Assembly: GCA_016711925.1 (NCBI GenBank)
Contig: JADJSA010000018.1
Location: 186,001-250,000 of the forward strand
Source: Candidatus Methylophosphatis haderslevensis
Lineage (GTDB): Bacteria; Pseudomonadota; Gammaproteobacteria; Burkholderiales; Rhodocyclaceae
DNA: 64,000 nt
Direction of reading: 5' to 3'
The notes beneath the pieces are model-generated. The model saw only the letters and a list, made by a program, of their open reading frames with translations, was not told the DNA's origin and did not search any database. Shown here piece by piece: positions 1-7,783 of this stretch. The translations under genes were made by a program, and so were the position numbers. Within the stretch, counting starts at the first letter, position 1, and each line of letters starts with the position of its first letter.

Positions 1-304
1 CGAACAGACGCTGGCGAGCAAGGGCGCGGTGAGCGAGCAGACCGCGGCGGAGATGGCGCAAGGCGCGCTGGCCGCAAGCCACGCCGACGTGGCGCTGGCG
101 ATTACCGGCATCGCCGGCCCGACCGGCGGCTCGGCCTCCCGGCCGGTCGGCACCGTGTGTTTCGCCTGGGCGGTGCGCGGCGCGCCGCCGGTGAGCCAGC
201 GCGCGCAGTTCGACGGCGACCGCGAAGCGGTGCGCCGCGCCTCGGTGATTTTCGCGCTGACGCGCCTGATCGCTGCGGCCACGCTGCCGGCACTCAATCA
301 GTAA
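1..304 (+). CDS. pncC: CinA C-terminal domain / nicotinamide-nucleotide amidohydrolase, 3' part
   Basis: Only the 3' end of the gene lies in the window. The reading frame is open from the first bases, reading EQTLASKGAVSEQTAAEMA, then the family motif DVALAITGIAGPTGGSASRP and VGTVCFAW. These are hallmark segments of the CinA C-terminal domain, which deamidates nicotinamide mononucleotide in NAD recycling. A GTG codon at 29 lies inside the conserved domain and is unlikely to be the start. Whether the gene encodes a stand-alone PncC or a full CinA with an N-terminal MoCF domain cannot be seen. The stop at 302-304 is followed directly by intergenic repeats. Confidence 0.88.
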   Translation, partial: EQTLASKGAVSEQTAAEMAQGALAASHADVALAITGIAGPTGGSASRPVGTVCFAWAVRGAPPVSQRAQFDGDREAVRRASVIFALTRLIAAATLPALNQ

Positions 305-317
305 GCGGCCCCCGCAG

Positions 318-440
318 CGGGCATCGCCAGCGGCCAGCAACCATGCGGGTCTGCGCGATCGATGCCTGTAGACGCCCTATCCATAAGGGTCTGCGTGATC
401 GATGCCCGGAGAGGCCCTATCCATGCGGCTTCCGGCAGGG
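318..440. repeat. Tandem 40-bp intergenic repeat, member of a dispersed palindromic family
   Basis: Units begin with CCATGCGG or CCATAAGG at 341, 381 and 421, exactly 40 bp apart. The first two units share CTGCG(C/T)GATCGATGCC and end in CGCCCTAT or GGCCCTAT. The segment 319-355 is closely matched at 6285-6323. The reverse complement contains the CCGCATGGATAGGGC core found elsewhere in the window. It lies between the convergent pncC and lipoprotein genes and has no coding potential. Confidence 0.7.
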
Positions 441-461
441 CCGCCGGTGCGGGTGGACGAC

Positions 462-947
462 TCAGCCGCCGCGGTGCTCGTTGCGCCGGCCGGTGCTGAT
501 CACCTTGCCGTCCTGGTTGAGCGTGACATCGAAGAACATCTCGCGCGGGAACACGTCGTCATAGGCCCACGACCACACATCTTCTGGCTTCAACGGCATG
601 CGCATGGTCTGGGTCGGCTTGCCGAGCAGGCGGCGCAACTCTTCCTTGGTCATGCCGGCCTGCACCTTGGCGAAGGTTTCCTCGCTCACCACCTGCTTGA
701 GTTCGCGCAGGATGTTGTCGGCGCCGACGGTGGCCATGAAGTTCTTCTTGCCGGCCGGCATGCGGGTGAATTCCCAGGTGGTGCTGCCGTCGTCGTTCTT
801 CCATTCCATCGACGGCGGCCCCATCGCCTCGCGCACTTCGAAGCCGGTCGATACGCCCGGCTTCAGGTTTGCCTGCAACAGCGGCCGTTCGTTGCAGCCG
901 CCGGCCAGTGTGGCCAGGACGGCGAGCACGGCGGTAAACATGCGCAT
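462..947 (-). CDS. BamE/SmpA-like outer-membrane lipoprotein
   Basis: The start at 947 is chosen because AAGGAG lies six bases upstream of ATG and the product then begins with a lipoprotein signal peptide ending in the lipobox LAGGC; a longer reading to 1031 adds non-conserved residues before it. The 161-residue product has a SmpA/BamE-like segment near its middle (VQAGMTKEELRRLLGKPTQT) followed by WAYDDVFPREMFFDVTLNQDG, a typical beta-strand pattern. BamE assists outer-membrane beta-barrel assembly, but this fold is shared by many small lipoproteins, so the precise role is open. The gene stands alone between a repeat block and the dikinase gene. Confidence 0.75.
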   Translation of the reverse strand: MRMFTAVLAVLATLAGGCNERPLLQANLKPGVSTGFEVREAMGPPSMEWKNDDGSTTWEFTRMPAGKKNFMATVGADNILRELKQVVSEETFAKVQAGMTKEELRRLLGKPTQTMRMPLKPEDVWSWAYDDVFPREMFFDVTLNQDGKVISTGRRNEHRGG

Positions 948-1139
948 CGCATTCTCCTTGATTGATGGTGCTGGACTGACGGCAAACGGCCGAAGCGGGG
1001 TCGCGGCGCGCCTTACCCGATATCCGGGCAAGGCGGCTGTGCCATGGCTGATTCGCCGCCCGACCGGTCTGCCCGCCCATTATCGCCGATGCGCATGGCG
1101 CGACCAACGCAGGGGGCGAGCGCCGAAGCACAGGCGCCG

Positions 1140-3674
1140 CTACTTGCAGGGGATCGGCCGAACCGTGCCGCGGCTGCCATCGACTTCCACCAGTTGCCCG
1201 TTTTTGACCGATTGCATGATTGCACGAACGCCCATGACAGCCGGCTTCTGCAATTCGCGGGCCGTGACGGCGCCATGCGAGAGCGGGCCGCCGGACTCGG
1301 TCACTACCGCGCAAGCGCCGTAGAACAGCGGTGTCCAAGCCGGATTGGTGGTTCGCGCGACGAGCACCGCATGCTTCGGGAATCGGCCGAAATCGTCGGT
1401 GCCATGCACCAGATAGACCGAACCGCTCACCTTGCCGGGACTGCCCGGGATGCCCTGCCAACCCTCGTCTCCAGCCGGGTCGAACGTCTCGTCTTCATGC
1501 AGGTTCCAGGGCGGCGTGCGATTGCGGGCGCGTTCATGCCGCAACTTGTTCTCGCCGATTTCGGCGGCAAGCACGCTCCATTGCGCCGCGGTCGGATTGC
1601 AGATTGCCGAGTCCAGTGTCTGAAGCCGCGCAAAGAACACATCCATCGGTTCGGCGGCCACGCCGAGGTCGTGCAGTCTGCCCCCCAGTTCGCGCAACGC
1701 GCGGCGCAACGGAAGCGTGAGCCGGGTCGTCTGGTAGTGCTCCAGATCGTCGAGGCTGGTGTAGGTCTGTGCCAGGCGAACCACCTCGGTGAAAAAGTAG
1801 CGCAAATCCTGCGGCACCTGCTGCTGGAGCGCGAACAGCGTCTCCTGCATGCGCTGCTTCAACTGGCGGTCGTTTTCGTGAGGATTGCGCAGCGCGCCCT
1901 GTGCCATGACACGCAAGGTGCTCAGCACCACTTCGGGCGCTTCCAGCCAGGTCGGCACGTAGGGGTCGAACTCGGTCTCGCGGTGTCCGTGTTCGGCCAG
2001 CAGCCGGTCGAAATCGGCGACAAACCCGGGCAGCTCTCGCGTGACCAGCGAACGCCAATTGGCCAGCAAGGTTGCGTTGTCGTGTCGGGCGAAGAAGGCA
2101 GCGTTGTCCTGGACCTGGCGCGCGAGGCGGTACAGTTCGGCGTTGATCGCCCCGGTCTTGGTATCGCAATGCGCCATCAGCGCGTCGAACAGGGCGGGCG
2201 CCTGTGCCGGACCGGCCATCAAACCGAGCATGCCCTGCAGGATCTTGTACAGCGCGCGCTGGGTGATGGAAATCGCGATGTTGGGCAGGAAATAGCGCGC
2301 CCCGGTATCGCTGACCTCGAGCGCATGCGCCCAAAGCCCCTTCAGCGACAGGCCCGACAGCGACTTTGCATTGAATTCGCCCAGTCGCAGCAGGTACCAG
2401 TCGAGGTCGCGCGACCAGCGCAGCGGCAACTCCTGCACCCAGCCGTATCGCTCGGCGATGGTGGGCAGCAGGGCTCTCAGCTCGTCGATCGAGGACATCG
2501 ACAAGGGGACACCATTGGCATAGAGCTCGACCGCGTTCTGATTGCCGTAGATGTAGCTGTCGAACAGCGCGAACCACTTGCCTTCAAAGGGCGGAAGCCC
2601 CATCAGGTCGAACGAGTAGTTGAGCGACTTGTGGAATCCGTCTTCCACCAGGTCCCAGGCAAGCGGCGAAACCGGATTGGGGAAGCGTTCCGCCGATTCC
2701 TCGCGCGTCCAGCGCGGTGCGATCGACGTGATGGGGCGGGCCTGCAGCACAAACAGTTCGCCGCCGGCGAACGCCCATTCGATGTCCTGGGGAAAACCAT
2801 AGAAACGTTCGATGGTCCCCGCGAGCAGTGCGATGTCCGACAACTGTTGCGGCGAAAGCGAGGGCGCAAGACGTGCGTGCGCATCGAGAACGACCACCTC
2901 GGTGCCGCCGTCGGCAAGCGAAACCACCTTGCGCGATTTCTCCGCCAGGCGCTGGCTGACGATCGTGCCGGTGGCCTTGTCGACTTCCCAATGATCGACT
3001 TTGGCTTCGCCGCTGACGACGGATTCGCCCAGTCCGAAATTGGCGTCTACCACCACGGTGTGCAACTGACCCGCAACCGGATCGACAGAAAATGCGACGC
3101 CGGCCACGTCGGCCTCGACCATCGTCTGCACCACGACCGCCATCGACGTGTCGAGGGCGCCGAGACCCGCATGGTGGCGATACATGACTGCCCGATCGCT
3201 CCACAGCGATATCCAGCAATCCTTGATGCGCCCCGGCACATCGCCCAACGCCACGTTCAGATACGTTTCGTGTTGGCCGGCAAACGCAGCCGACGCCGTG
3301 TCTTCCGCGGTGGCGGACGAGCGCACCGATACCCGCGCAACACCGGGTGCCTGCACTTGTGCGAGGCGCCCGGCCAACTGCTCGCGCACTTCTGCAGGCA
3401 ACGGCAGGGCGCGCAACCGGTCCTGTATTGCGCCGGTCTGGCCGGCAAGTGCCGCCGGGGAGGAATGGTCGAGATTGGCCACGCATCGGGCAAAATCCTC
3501 GCCGGCCTGCGCCAGGAAAATGTCATAGGCGGCGCGCGTCACCACGATGCCGTGGGGCACGTTGAAGCCCGCCCCGGTGAGCCGCGCAAGGTTTGCGCCT
3601 TTGCCGCCGGACAAGGCGACCTGTTGCGCTGACTGGTCGGCAAATGCCAATACGTATTCGGTGGTTTCGGTCAT
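1140..3674 (-). CDS. PEP-synthase-like / rifampin-phosphotransferase-like dikinase
   Basis: 844 residues. The N-terminal third is a PPDK-type ATP-binding domain (GGKGANLARLTGAGFNVPHG near the start, RVSVRSSATAEDTASAAFAG around residue 120, then IEWAFAGGELFVLQARPI). A long middle region follows. The C-terminal roughly 100 residues are a swivelling phosphohistidine domain with GGPLSHGAVTAREL carrying the catalytic His. The C-terminal TIM barrel of true PEP synthase is missing, so the layout matches rifampin phosphotransferase (ATP-grasp, substrate-binding middle, His swivel; about 865 aa). The middle domain decides the substrate and is not diagnosable by eye. It is the last gene of a unit with a PAP2 phosphatase six bases upstream and an acyltransferase, so a lipid-linked acceptor is as plausible as an antibiotic. 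Confidence 0.75.
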   Translation of the reverse strand: MTETTEYVLAFADQSAQQVALSGGKGANLARLTGAGFNVPHGIVVTRAAYDIFLAQAGEDFARCVANLDHSSPAALAGQTGAIQDRLRALPLPAEVREQLAGRLAQVQAPGVARVSVRSSATAEDTASAAFAGQHETYLNVALGDVPGRIKDCWISLWSDRAVMYRHHAGLGALDTSMAVVVQTMVEADVAGVAFSVDPVAGQLHTVVVDANFGLGESVVSGEAKVDHWEVDKATGTIVSQRLAEKSRKVVSLADGGTEVVVLDAHARLAPSLSPQQLSDIALLAGTIERFYGFPQDIEWAFAGGELFVLQARPITSIAPRWTREESAERFPNPVSPLAWDLVEDGFHKSLNYSFDLMGLPPFEGKWFALFDSYIYGNQNAVELYANGVPLSMSSIDELRALLPTIAERYGWVQELPLRWSRDLDWYLLRLGEFNAKSLSGLSLKGLWAHALEVSDTGARYFLPNIAISITQRALYKILQGMLGLMAGPAQAPALFDALMAHCDTKTGAINAELYRLARQVQDNAAFFARHDNATLLANWRSLVTRELPGFVADFDRLLAEHGHRETEFDPYVPTWLEAPEVVLSTLRVMAQGALRNPHENDRQLKQRMQETLFALQQQVPQDLRYFFTEVVRLAQTYTSLDDLEHYQTTRLTLPLRRALRELGGRLHDLGVAAEPMDVFFARLQTLDSAICNPTAAQWSVLAAEIGENKLRHERARNRTPPWNLHEDETFDPAGDEGWQGIPGSPGKVSGSVYLVHGTDDFGRFPKHAVLVARTTNPAWTPLFYGACAVVTESGGPLSHGAVTARELQKPAVMGVRAIMQSVKNGQLVEVDGSRGTVRPIPCK

Positions 3675-3680
3675 GATCGT

Positions 3681-4577
3681 TCAGGCAGGCGGGCGAAGCA
3701 CGGGAACCGGAGCGGCACCGGCGCATGGCGGCGAACGCGGCTTCTGGCGCAGTGCCGTGAGGGCAAAGACCGGCAACGCCAGCGCGAATCCGGCCACGAC
3801 ATCGATGAAATAGTGGTAGCGCAAATAGACGGTGGATACCCACAGAAGAAGCAGGATCGGTGTCAGCGACCACCCGAGCTTGCGGTGGTCGAGCAGCAGG
3901 GTGAGCCACAGAAAAGTCGACACCGCGATATGGAGGCTCGGGAACACGTCCACATGATTGCTCCCGGCTGCGACCATTTGATTGTTGAGCGCAGTCAGCC
4001 AGCCACCGGCGATTTCACCGGGGAACTGCTCCGCGAGGGCAACATACGGGCCAGCCGCCGGTATCAGCGCATAGCCTGCGAACCCGAGACCGTAAACGGA
4101 AAACAGGCCGCGGTAGCAGCGTGCCAGATGCGGGCTCCAGAACAGGTAATAAACCAGGCTGCAGAACAGCAACACCATGAAGAACATGTAGCCGAGGCTC
4201 ATGGCATCGTTGAGGGCCGGGCTGTGCCAGGGTTCCATGCGCAAGCTCAGGTTGCGGCCGATCAGCGCCGCGTCGATTCGTTGCAGCGGTGCATCGGCAC
4301 GCCAGTCGGAGACGGCCTTGATCGTCGGCCCCAGCAGCATGAACGACAGGTTCATCGCGACTGCATAGTACGCCCATCCCCAGCGACGCTTGGGTTCCGG
4401 CGCCACGCGCGTCTGCCGCACGGCGAACATGAAACCGGTCGCCATCGCCGCCCAGCCGAGCAGGATCGGCACAGGCGCGACGCGCGCGCCGAGCAGCGTT
4501 GCCTTGAGCATCGCGATCAGCAGAAAGCCGCCCCAGCAGTATTCGTGGCTCTCCAGGGCGCGCAGCCCGGCTCTCAT
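3681..4577 (-). CDS. PAP2-superfamily integral membrane phosphatase/transferase
   Basis: 298 residues, strongly hydrophobic with about six predicted membrane segments. The two catalytic PAP2 signatures are visible: PSLHIAVS in the place of PSGH, and RYHYFIDVVAG providing the third-motif His. The PSLH form and the long N-terminal hydrophobic region resemble the PAP2_3 (inositol phosphotransferase / IPC synthase-like) branch. It likely removes or exchanges a phosphate head group on a lipid at the outer face of the inner membrane. The start overlaps the acyltransferase stop by four bases (ATGA), indicating translational coupling in one operon. Confidence 0.82.
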   Translation of the reverse strand: MRAGLRALESHEYCWGGFLLIAMLKATLLGARVAPVPILLGWAAMATGFMFAVRQTRVAPEPKRRWGWAYYAVAMNLSFMLLGPTIKAVSDWRADAPLQRIDAALIGRNLSLRMEPWHSPALNDAMSLGYMFFMVLLFCSLVYYLFWSPHLARCYRGLFSVYGLGFAGYALIPAAGPYVALAEQFPGEIAGGWLTALNNQMVAAGSNHVDVFPSLHIAVSTFLWLTLLLDHRKLGWSLTPILLLLWVSTVYLRYHYFIDVVAGFALALPVFALTALRQKPRSPPCAGAAPVPVLRPPA

Positions 4578-5791
4578 GCGCCGCTCCGGTCCTGCGCCAT
4601 CCGCGAGCGCACAAACTGCACGATCCCGTCATGGAGCCGGTGCAGCAGCCGACGGGTTTGCGCCGAGGCCCGGATCTGGTTGTACAGTGCGATCGACAGT
4701 TTCCGCCAACGATACAGACCCTTCAGGCCGGCAACGGAAACCGCCAAGTAGGCCAGGGCGGCAAGCACGCCGAACACTCCCAGCAAGACGCCTGCTGTCA
4801 GCGGAACCCAGACATAAGCCGAGACGACGCCGGCCAGCGAGCGCCAGAGCGATATCACATTCGGACCGTCCGCGAGCTTGCGTGGCGCATACCAGGCAAA
4901 CACGACCACCGGCAGATTGAGAACGGCCGCGAGCACGACGAATGGCGTGAGAAACACCCACAGCACAGCATAGAGCCAAGGTGTGCGCGTCGGCACCAGC
5001 GGTATCCCCTGATGCAGACGCAGTCCTTCCTGTCGTGCGCATGCCCACAACGGCTGCATTTGCCCCGCCTGGCTGCCGTGAAGCAGTTTCAGCGCTTGCG
5101 CATAGCCGATGTCGGGCTGGCCAAGCGTCGCGGCGTAGGCGAGCGCCTCCAGTTCGGTGCGTTCCTCGATGCTTGCGCAATCGACGCCAACGGATTCCAG
5201 CATCGATGTGATCCGCGCCATGATGTGCCCGGTGGCCAGGTCGCCGGAAAAGTCCTCGCCGGGTCCCACCACCACCTCGACATCGCTTTGCCATTCGGTG
5301 GGCGCCTCGTAGTGCGCGGCCAATGCGACAACCTTCAGTGCGGGAATCCGTGCCAGCGTCGTCGACTGGATCAAGTTCGCGACGCCGTTGCGAAATTTCA
5401 GATGGTGCGGACCGAGTTCGCTGGTGCCCTCGGGAAAGAACAGGATGGCGCCGCCATCGGCCAGATGCGCGACGCACTTTACGAAGGCGTCGCGATTGCT
5501 CACGCGAGCGCCGTCCTGCGCCGTATCCTTCGGCCGCACGATCTCGATGCCGTCGAACAGCATCCTGGCCAGCATGCCGCGCCGCAGTTGGCTCGACAGC
5601 GTGCGTTGCGCATGCGGCACCGCCTGCCCATAGACGGCTCCATCGAGCGCGCCATTGCGATGCAGGCACACGTACAACACCGGCTCTTTCGACGGCAGGT
5701 TGCAGCCGACCACGCGAATACGGCGAAAGGCAAAGTGCGCCATGTTGGCATACAGCGCGCGAAACCAAAGAGATCGAATCGAGACTGGCAT
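4574..5791 (-). CDS. PlsC-like 1-acylglycerol-3-phosphate acyltransferase
   Basis: The N-terminal half carries the acyltransferase signatures: HRNGALDG, a variant of the usual NHxxxxD motif I with five rather than four residues between His and Asp, and FPEGTSELG (motif III). The C-terminal half has membrane segments (LYAVLWVFLTPFVVLAAV and VPLTAGVLLGVFGVLAAL). The start is uncertain. The frame is open to an ATG at 5959, but the extra 56 residues look non-coding and include a 7-bp stem-loop at 5851-5869, so 5791 is preferred; its ribosome site is weak. It is first in an operon with the PAP2 and dikinase genes. Expected role is transfer of an acyl chain to a lysolipid at the inner membrane. Confidence 0.78.
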   Translation of the reverse strand: MPVSIRSLWFRALYANMAHFAFRRIRVVGCNLPSKEPVLYVCLHRNGALDGAVYGQAVPHAQRTLSSQLRRGMLARMLFDGIEIVRPKDTAQDGARVSNRDAFVKCVAHLADGGAILFFPEGTSELGPHHLKFRNGVANLIQSTTLARIPALKVVALAAHYEAPTEWQSDVEVVVGPGEDFSGDLATGHIMARITSMLESVGVDCASIEERTELEALAYAATLGQPDIGYAQALKLLHGSQAGQMQPLWACARQEGLRLHQGIPLVPTRTPWLYAVLWVFLTPFVVLAAVLNLPVVVFAWYAPRKLADGPNVISLWRSLAGVVSAYVWVPLTAGVLLGVFGVLAALAYLAVSVAGLKGLYRWRKLSIALYNQIRASAQTRRLLHRLHDGIVQFVRSRMAQDRSGA

Positions 5792-5959
5792 TCTGTCGAG
5801 ATGGCGCAATTCGGCCGCTATGGCCTCGCCATAATGCGAAGTATATCCACTCCTGCCTGCGGGGCAGGATTCGGTCGAATCGGCTCGCCGATTCCGCAAG
5901 CATGGAGCGGAGGAATCATGCCGGACGTGTGTGGATTCCGCCCGGTGTGGCATCGGCAT

Positions 5960-6946
5960 TTCCGATTCCGCTGACGGCGGTCAAACTCGCCGCCGTCGAC
6001 GCCAATGACGTCGGCGTGGAGACGCCCGCGATCTTGACGGCGGCCGGGGACGCTTTTCCGGCAGCGCCGCGGCGGCGCAAACAAACATCGAATTTGCCCG
6101 CCAGACGCCCAGGCGAGCGGCTTCAACAGTCTGCGCGCCGCTCGCCACAACCACCGGCAGACGAGGCTGCAGGCCTTATGGATAGGCGATCTTAAGGCGT
6201 GACGCGCCAAGAGCGCCGGTTGACGAGGCCTGCACGGCAGGCATCTCGCAGATGCCCTACTGGTGTAGCTCGCAGGCCATCCATCGGGCATCGCCAAGGG
6301 CCAACAACCATGCGGGCCTGCGCAGCTTCATGCTGTCAGGCGCGATCCGATGGCGCACGGCAATATGAGCGAGGCTGATACCCCAAAATTTCGCCCGCAT
6401 CAAATTGCGAAGGCCGTTTCCGGCAGGAGTTGCCGGCCTTTGACCCCGGATAGCCGTCATGGCAACCGCATCTTTGATCTTGGACGCGCCCTGCACCCGA
6501 TCGGTGCGATTCTCCACCCACCCGGGATGCTGGGGCTTTGCCGACCATCAATTTCCTAGCTGGATGGCCATGTCTGCCGGCGTGCCCGGCGCCCCGCATC
6601 GCGATCTATATCGGGGTCAGCCGGCCATACGTTGGTGGCAGGTGAAGGATATCTATCCCTTGGACTGCCCGCGTCAAGCTTGGCCGGCACGCTCCGGCCG
6701 CCATTCACGGCCAAGCGGGCCAAGCTGCCGATTTGGCGGCACGTGCCGATGAAGCCGCTGGTGTAGACCCAAAAGAGTGCCGCAACCCTGATGGGCTCCG
6801 CACTCAAGTTCGGCGGGTCTCGTGCCGACAATGGGGTTGGGAGGAAGATCCGTGGCCCAGCGAACTAGCGGGCGCAGTATCGCGGAATCCATTCGATAAC
6901 CAACCACGAGAGCGCTTATGACCGCGCGAAAAGAATCGTCGCGCCC
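5960..6946. other. Gene-poor 1-kb intergenic region with repeat copies
   Basis: No reading frame here is convincing on either strand. A copy of the block at 319-355 occurs at 6285-6323 (GGGCATCGCCA..GGCCA.CAACCATGCGGG.CTGCGC), and a GGCCTTATGGATAGGCG element lies near 6171-6187. Both belong to the dispersed repeat family. The minus-strand frames between 6257 and 6907 show no family resemblance and could be decayed DNA. Promoters for the divergent flanking operons must lie here but no clear -35/-10 pair was identified. Confidence 0.45.
6285..6323. repeat. Copy of the dispersed intergenic repeat
   Basis: Nearly the same as 319-355, about 6 kb away: both read GGGCATCGCCA, then GGCCA(A/G)CAACCATGCGGG(C/T)CTGCGC. 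It is intergenic and about 300 bp downstream of the other element of the family at 6171-6187. Confidence 0.6.
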
Positions 6947-7783
6947 ATGTGGCTCGGCGCACTGCTGATTCTAGGCATGTCCCTGATCGCTACCGCGTCC
7001 CGGGCTGAGCCGCTGCGAATCGGCGGTAACGGCGCGGGCAGCGCACTGATGGAGCGCTTGGCTCAGGAATACAAGCGCGTCGAGCCTGCTGCGGAAGTGC
7101 GGGTGATCATGCCGCCGCTAGGCAGCGGCGGCGGGCTCCGTGCCCTGTCTGCCGGCGAGGTCGATATCGCAGTCGTCGGCAGGGCGCTGAAGCCCGATGA
7201 AGCGGCACTGCGCGGCGTGGGACGAGGTTTCGAATACGTGAAGACCCCCTTCGTGATTGCGAGCAACTCGCCCAAGGTTTCCGATCTGTCGCTGGCGCAA
7301 CTGGCGCAGATCTACGCCGGGCACGTTGTGCGCTGGCCCGACGGTAGCTCGATACGCCTCATCCTGCGATCCAAGTTCGAAAGCGATACCGTGTTGATGC
7401 GTGACTTCTCTGCGGAGATGAGTGCGGCGATCGACGCGTCCTACGAGCGCAAGGGGATGACCATCGCCGACAATGACATCGATGCCTTGGATCTCCTGGC
7501 GAAAACGCCGAATGCACTCGGGCCGACCACCCTCGGACTGGTGCGAATCGATGGGCGGCCGTTGACCCCGCTGCGCATCGACGGCATCGAACCGACCGTC
7601 AAGGCGATGAGTTCCGGTGCCTATCGCTGGACCAAGTCGGTTCATCTGGTGACTGCTTCGGCTCTCACGCCGCAGGCGCGCAAGTTCCTCGCCTTCCTGC
7701 ATTCCGACCGGGCGCGGCGCCTATTGGCGGCAACTGGCCAACTGCCGGTCTCGACGTGGCCACCAGCAGCCAACGACAAATAA
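6947..7783 (+). CDS. PstS-like periplasmic substrate-binding protein
   Basis: 278 residues with a signal peptide (LGALLILGMSLIATASRAEP) and the phosphate-binding-protein pattern IGGNGAGSALMERLAQEYKR, then VDIAVVGRALKPDE and TPFVIASNSPKVSDLSLAQL. The family binds small oxyanions in the periplasm, but the GSS/T ligand loops of true PstS are not obvious. No Pst transport genes are nearby. The last 28 bases overlap the start of a hybrid histidine kinase in another frame, so the protein probably works as the ligand-sensing partner of that kinase rather than in uptake. No strong ribosome site was found before ATG 6947. Confidence 0.75.
   Translation: MWLGALLILGMSLIATASRAEPLRIGGNGAGSALMERLAQEYKRVEPAAEVRVIMPPLGSGGGLRALSAGEVDIAVVGRALKPDEAALRGVGRGFEYVKTPFVIASNSPKVSDLSLAQLAQIYAGHVVRWPDGSSIRLILRSKFESDTVLMRDFSAEMSAAIDASYERKGMTIADNDIDALDLLAKTPNALGPTTLGLVRIDGRPLTPLRIDGIEPTVKAMSSGAYRWTKSVHLVTASALTPQARKFLAFLHSDRARRLLAATGQLPVSTWPPAANDK

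Noticed and set aside
341..440. Possible small CRISPR array because of 40-bp periodicity
   Set aside because: Units are contiguous with no unique spacers, diverge along their length, and no cas genes are near.
1044..3632. Plus-strand open frame of 862 codons opposite the dikinase gene
   Set aside because: It is the complement of the conserved dikinase frame; the sequence is rich in Arg, Gln and His with no domain, a usual shadow in high-GC DNA.
6257..6907. Minus-strand frames of about 80-90 codons in the gene-poor region
   Set aside because: No ribosome sites, no recognised motifs and overlap with repeat copies.
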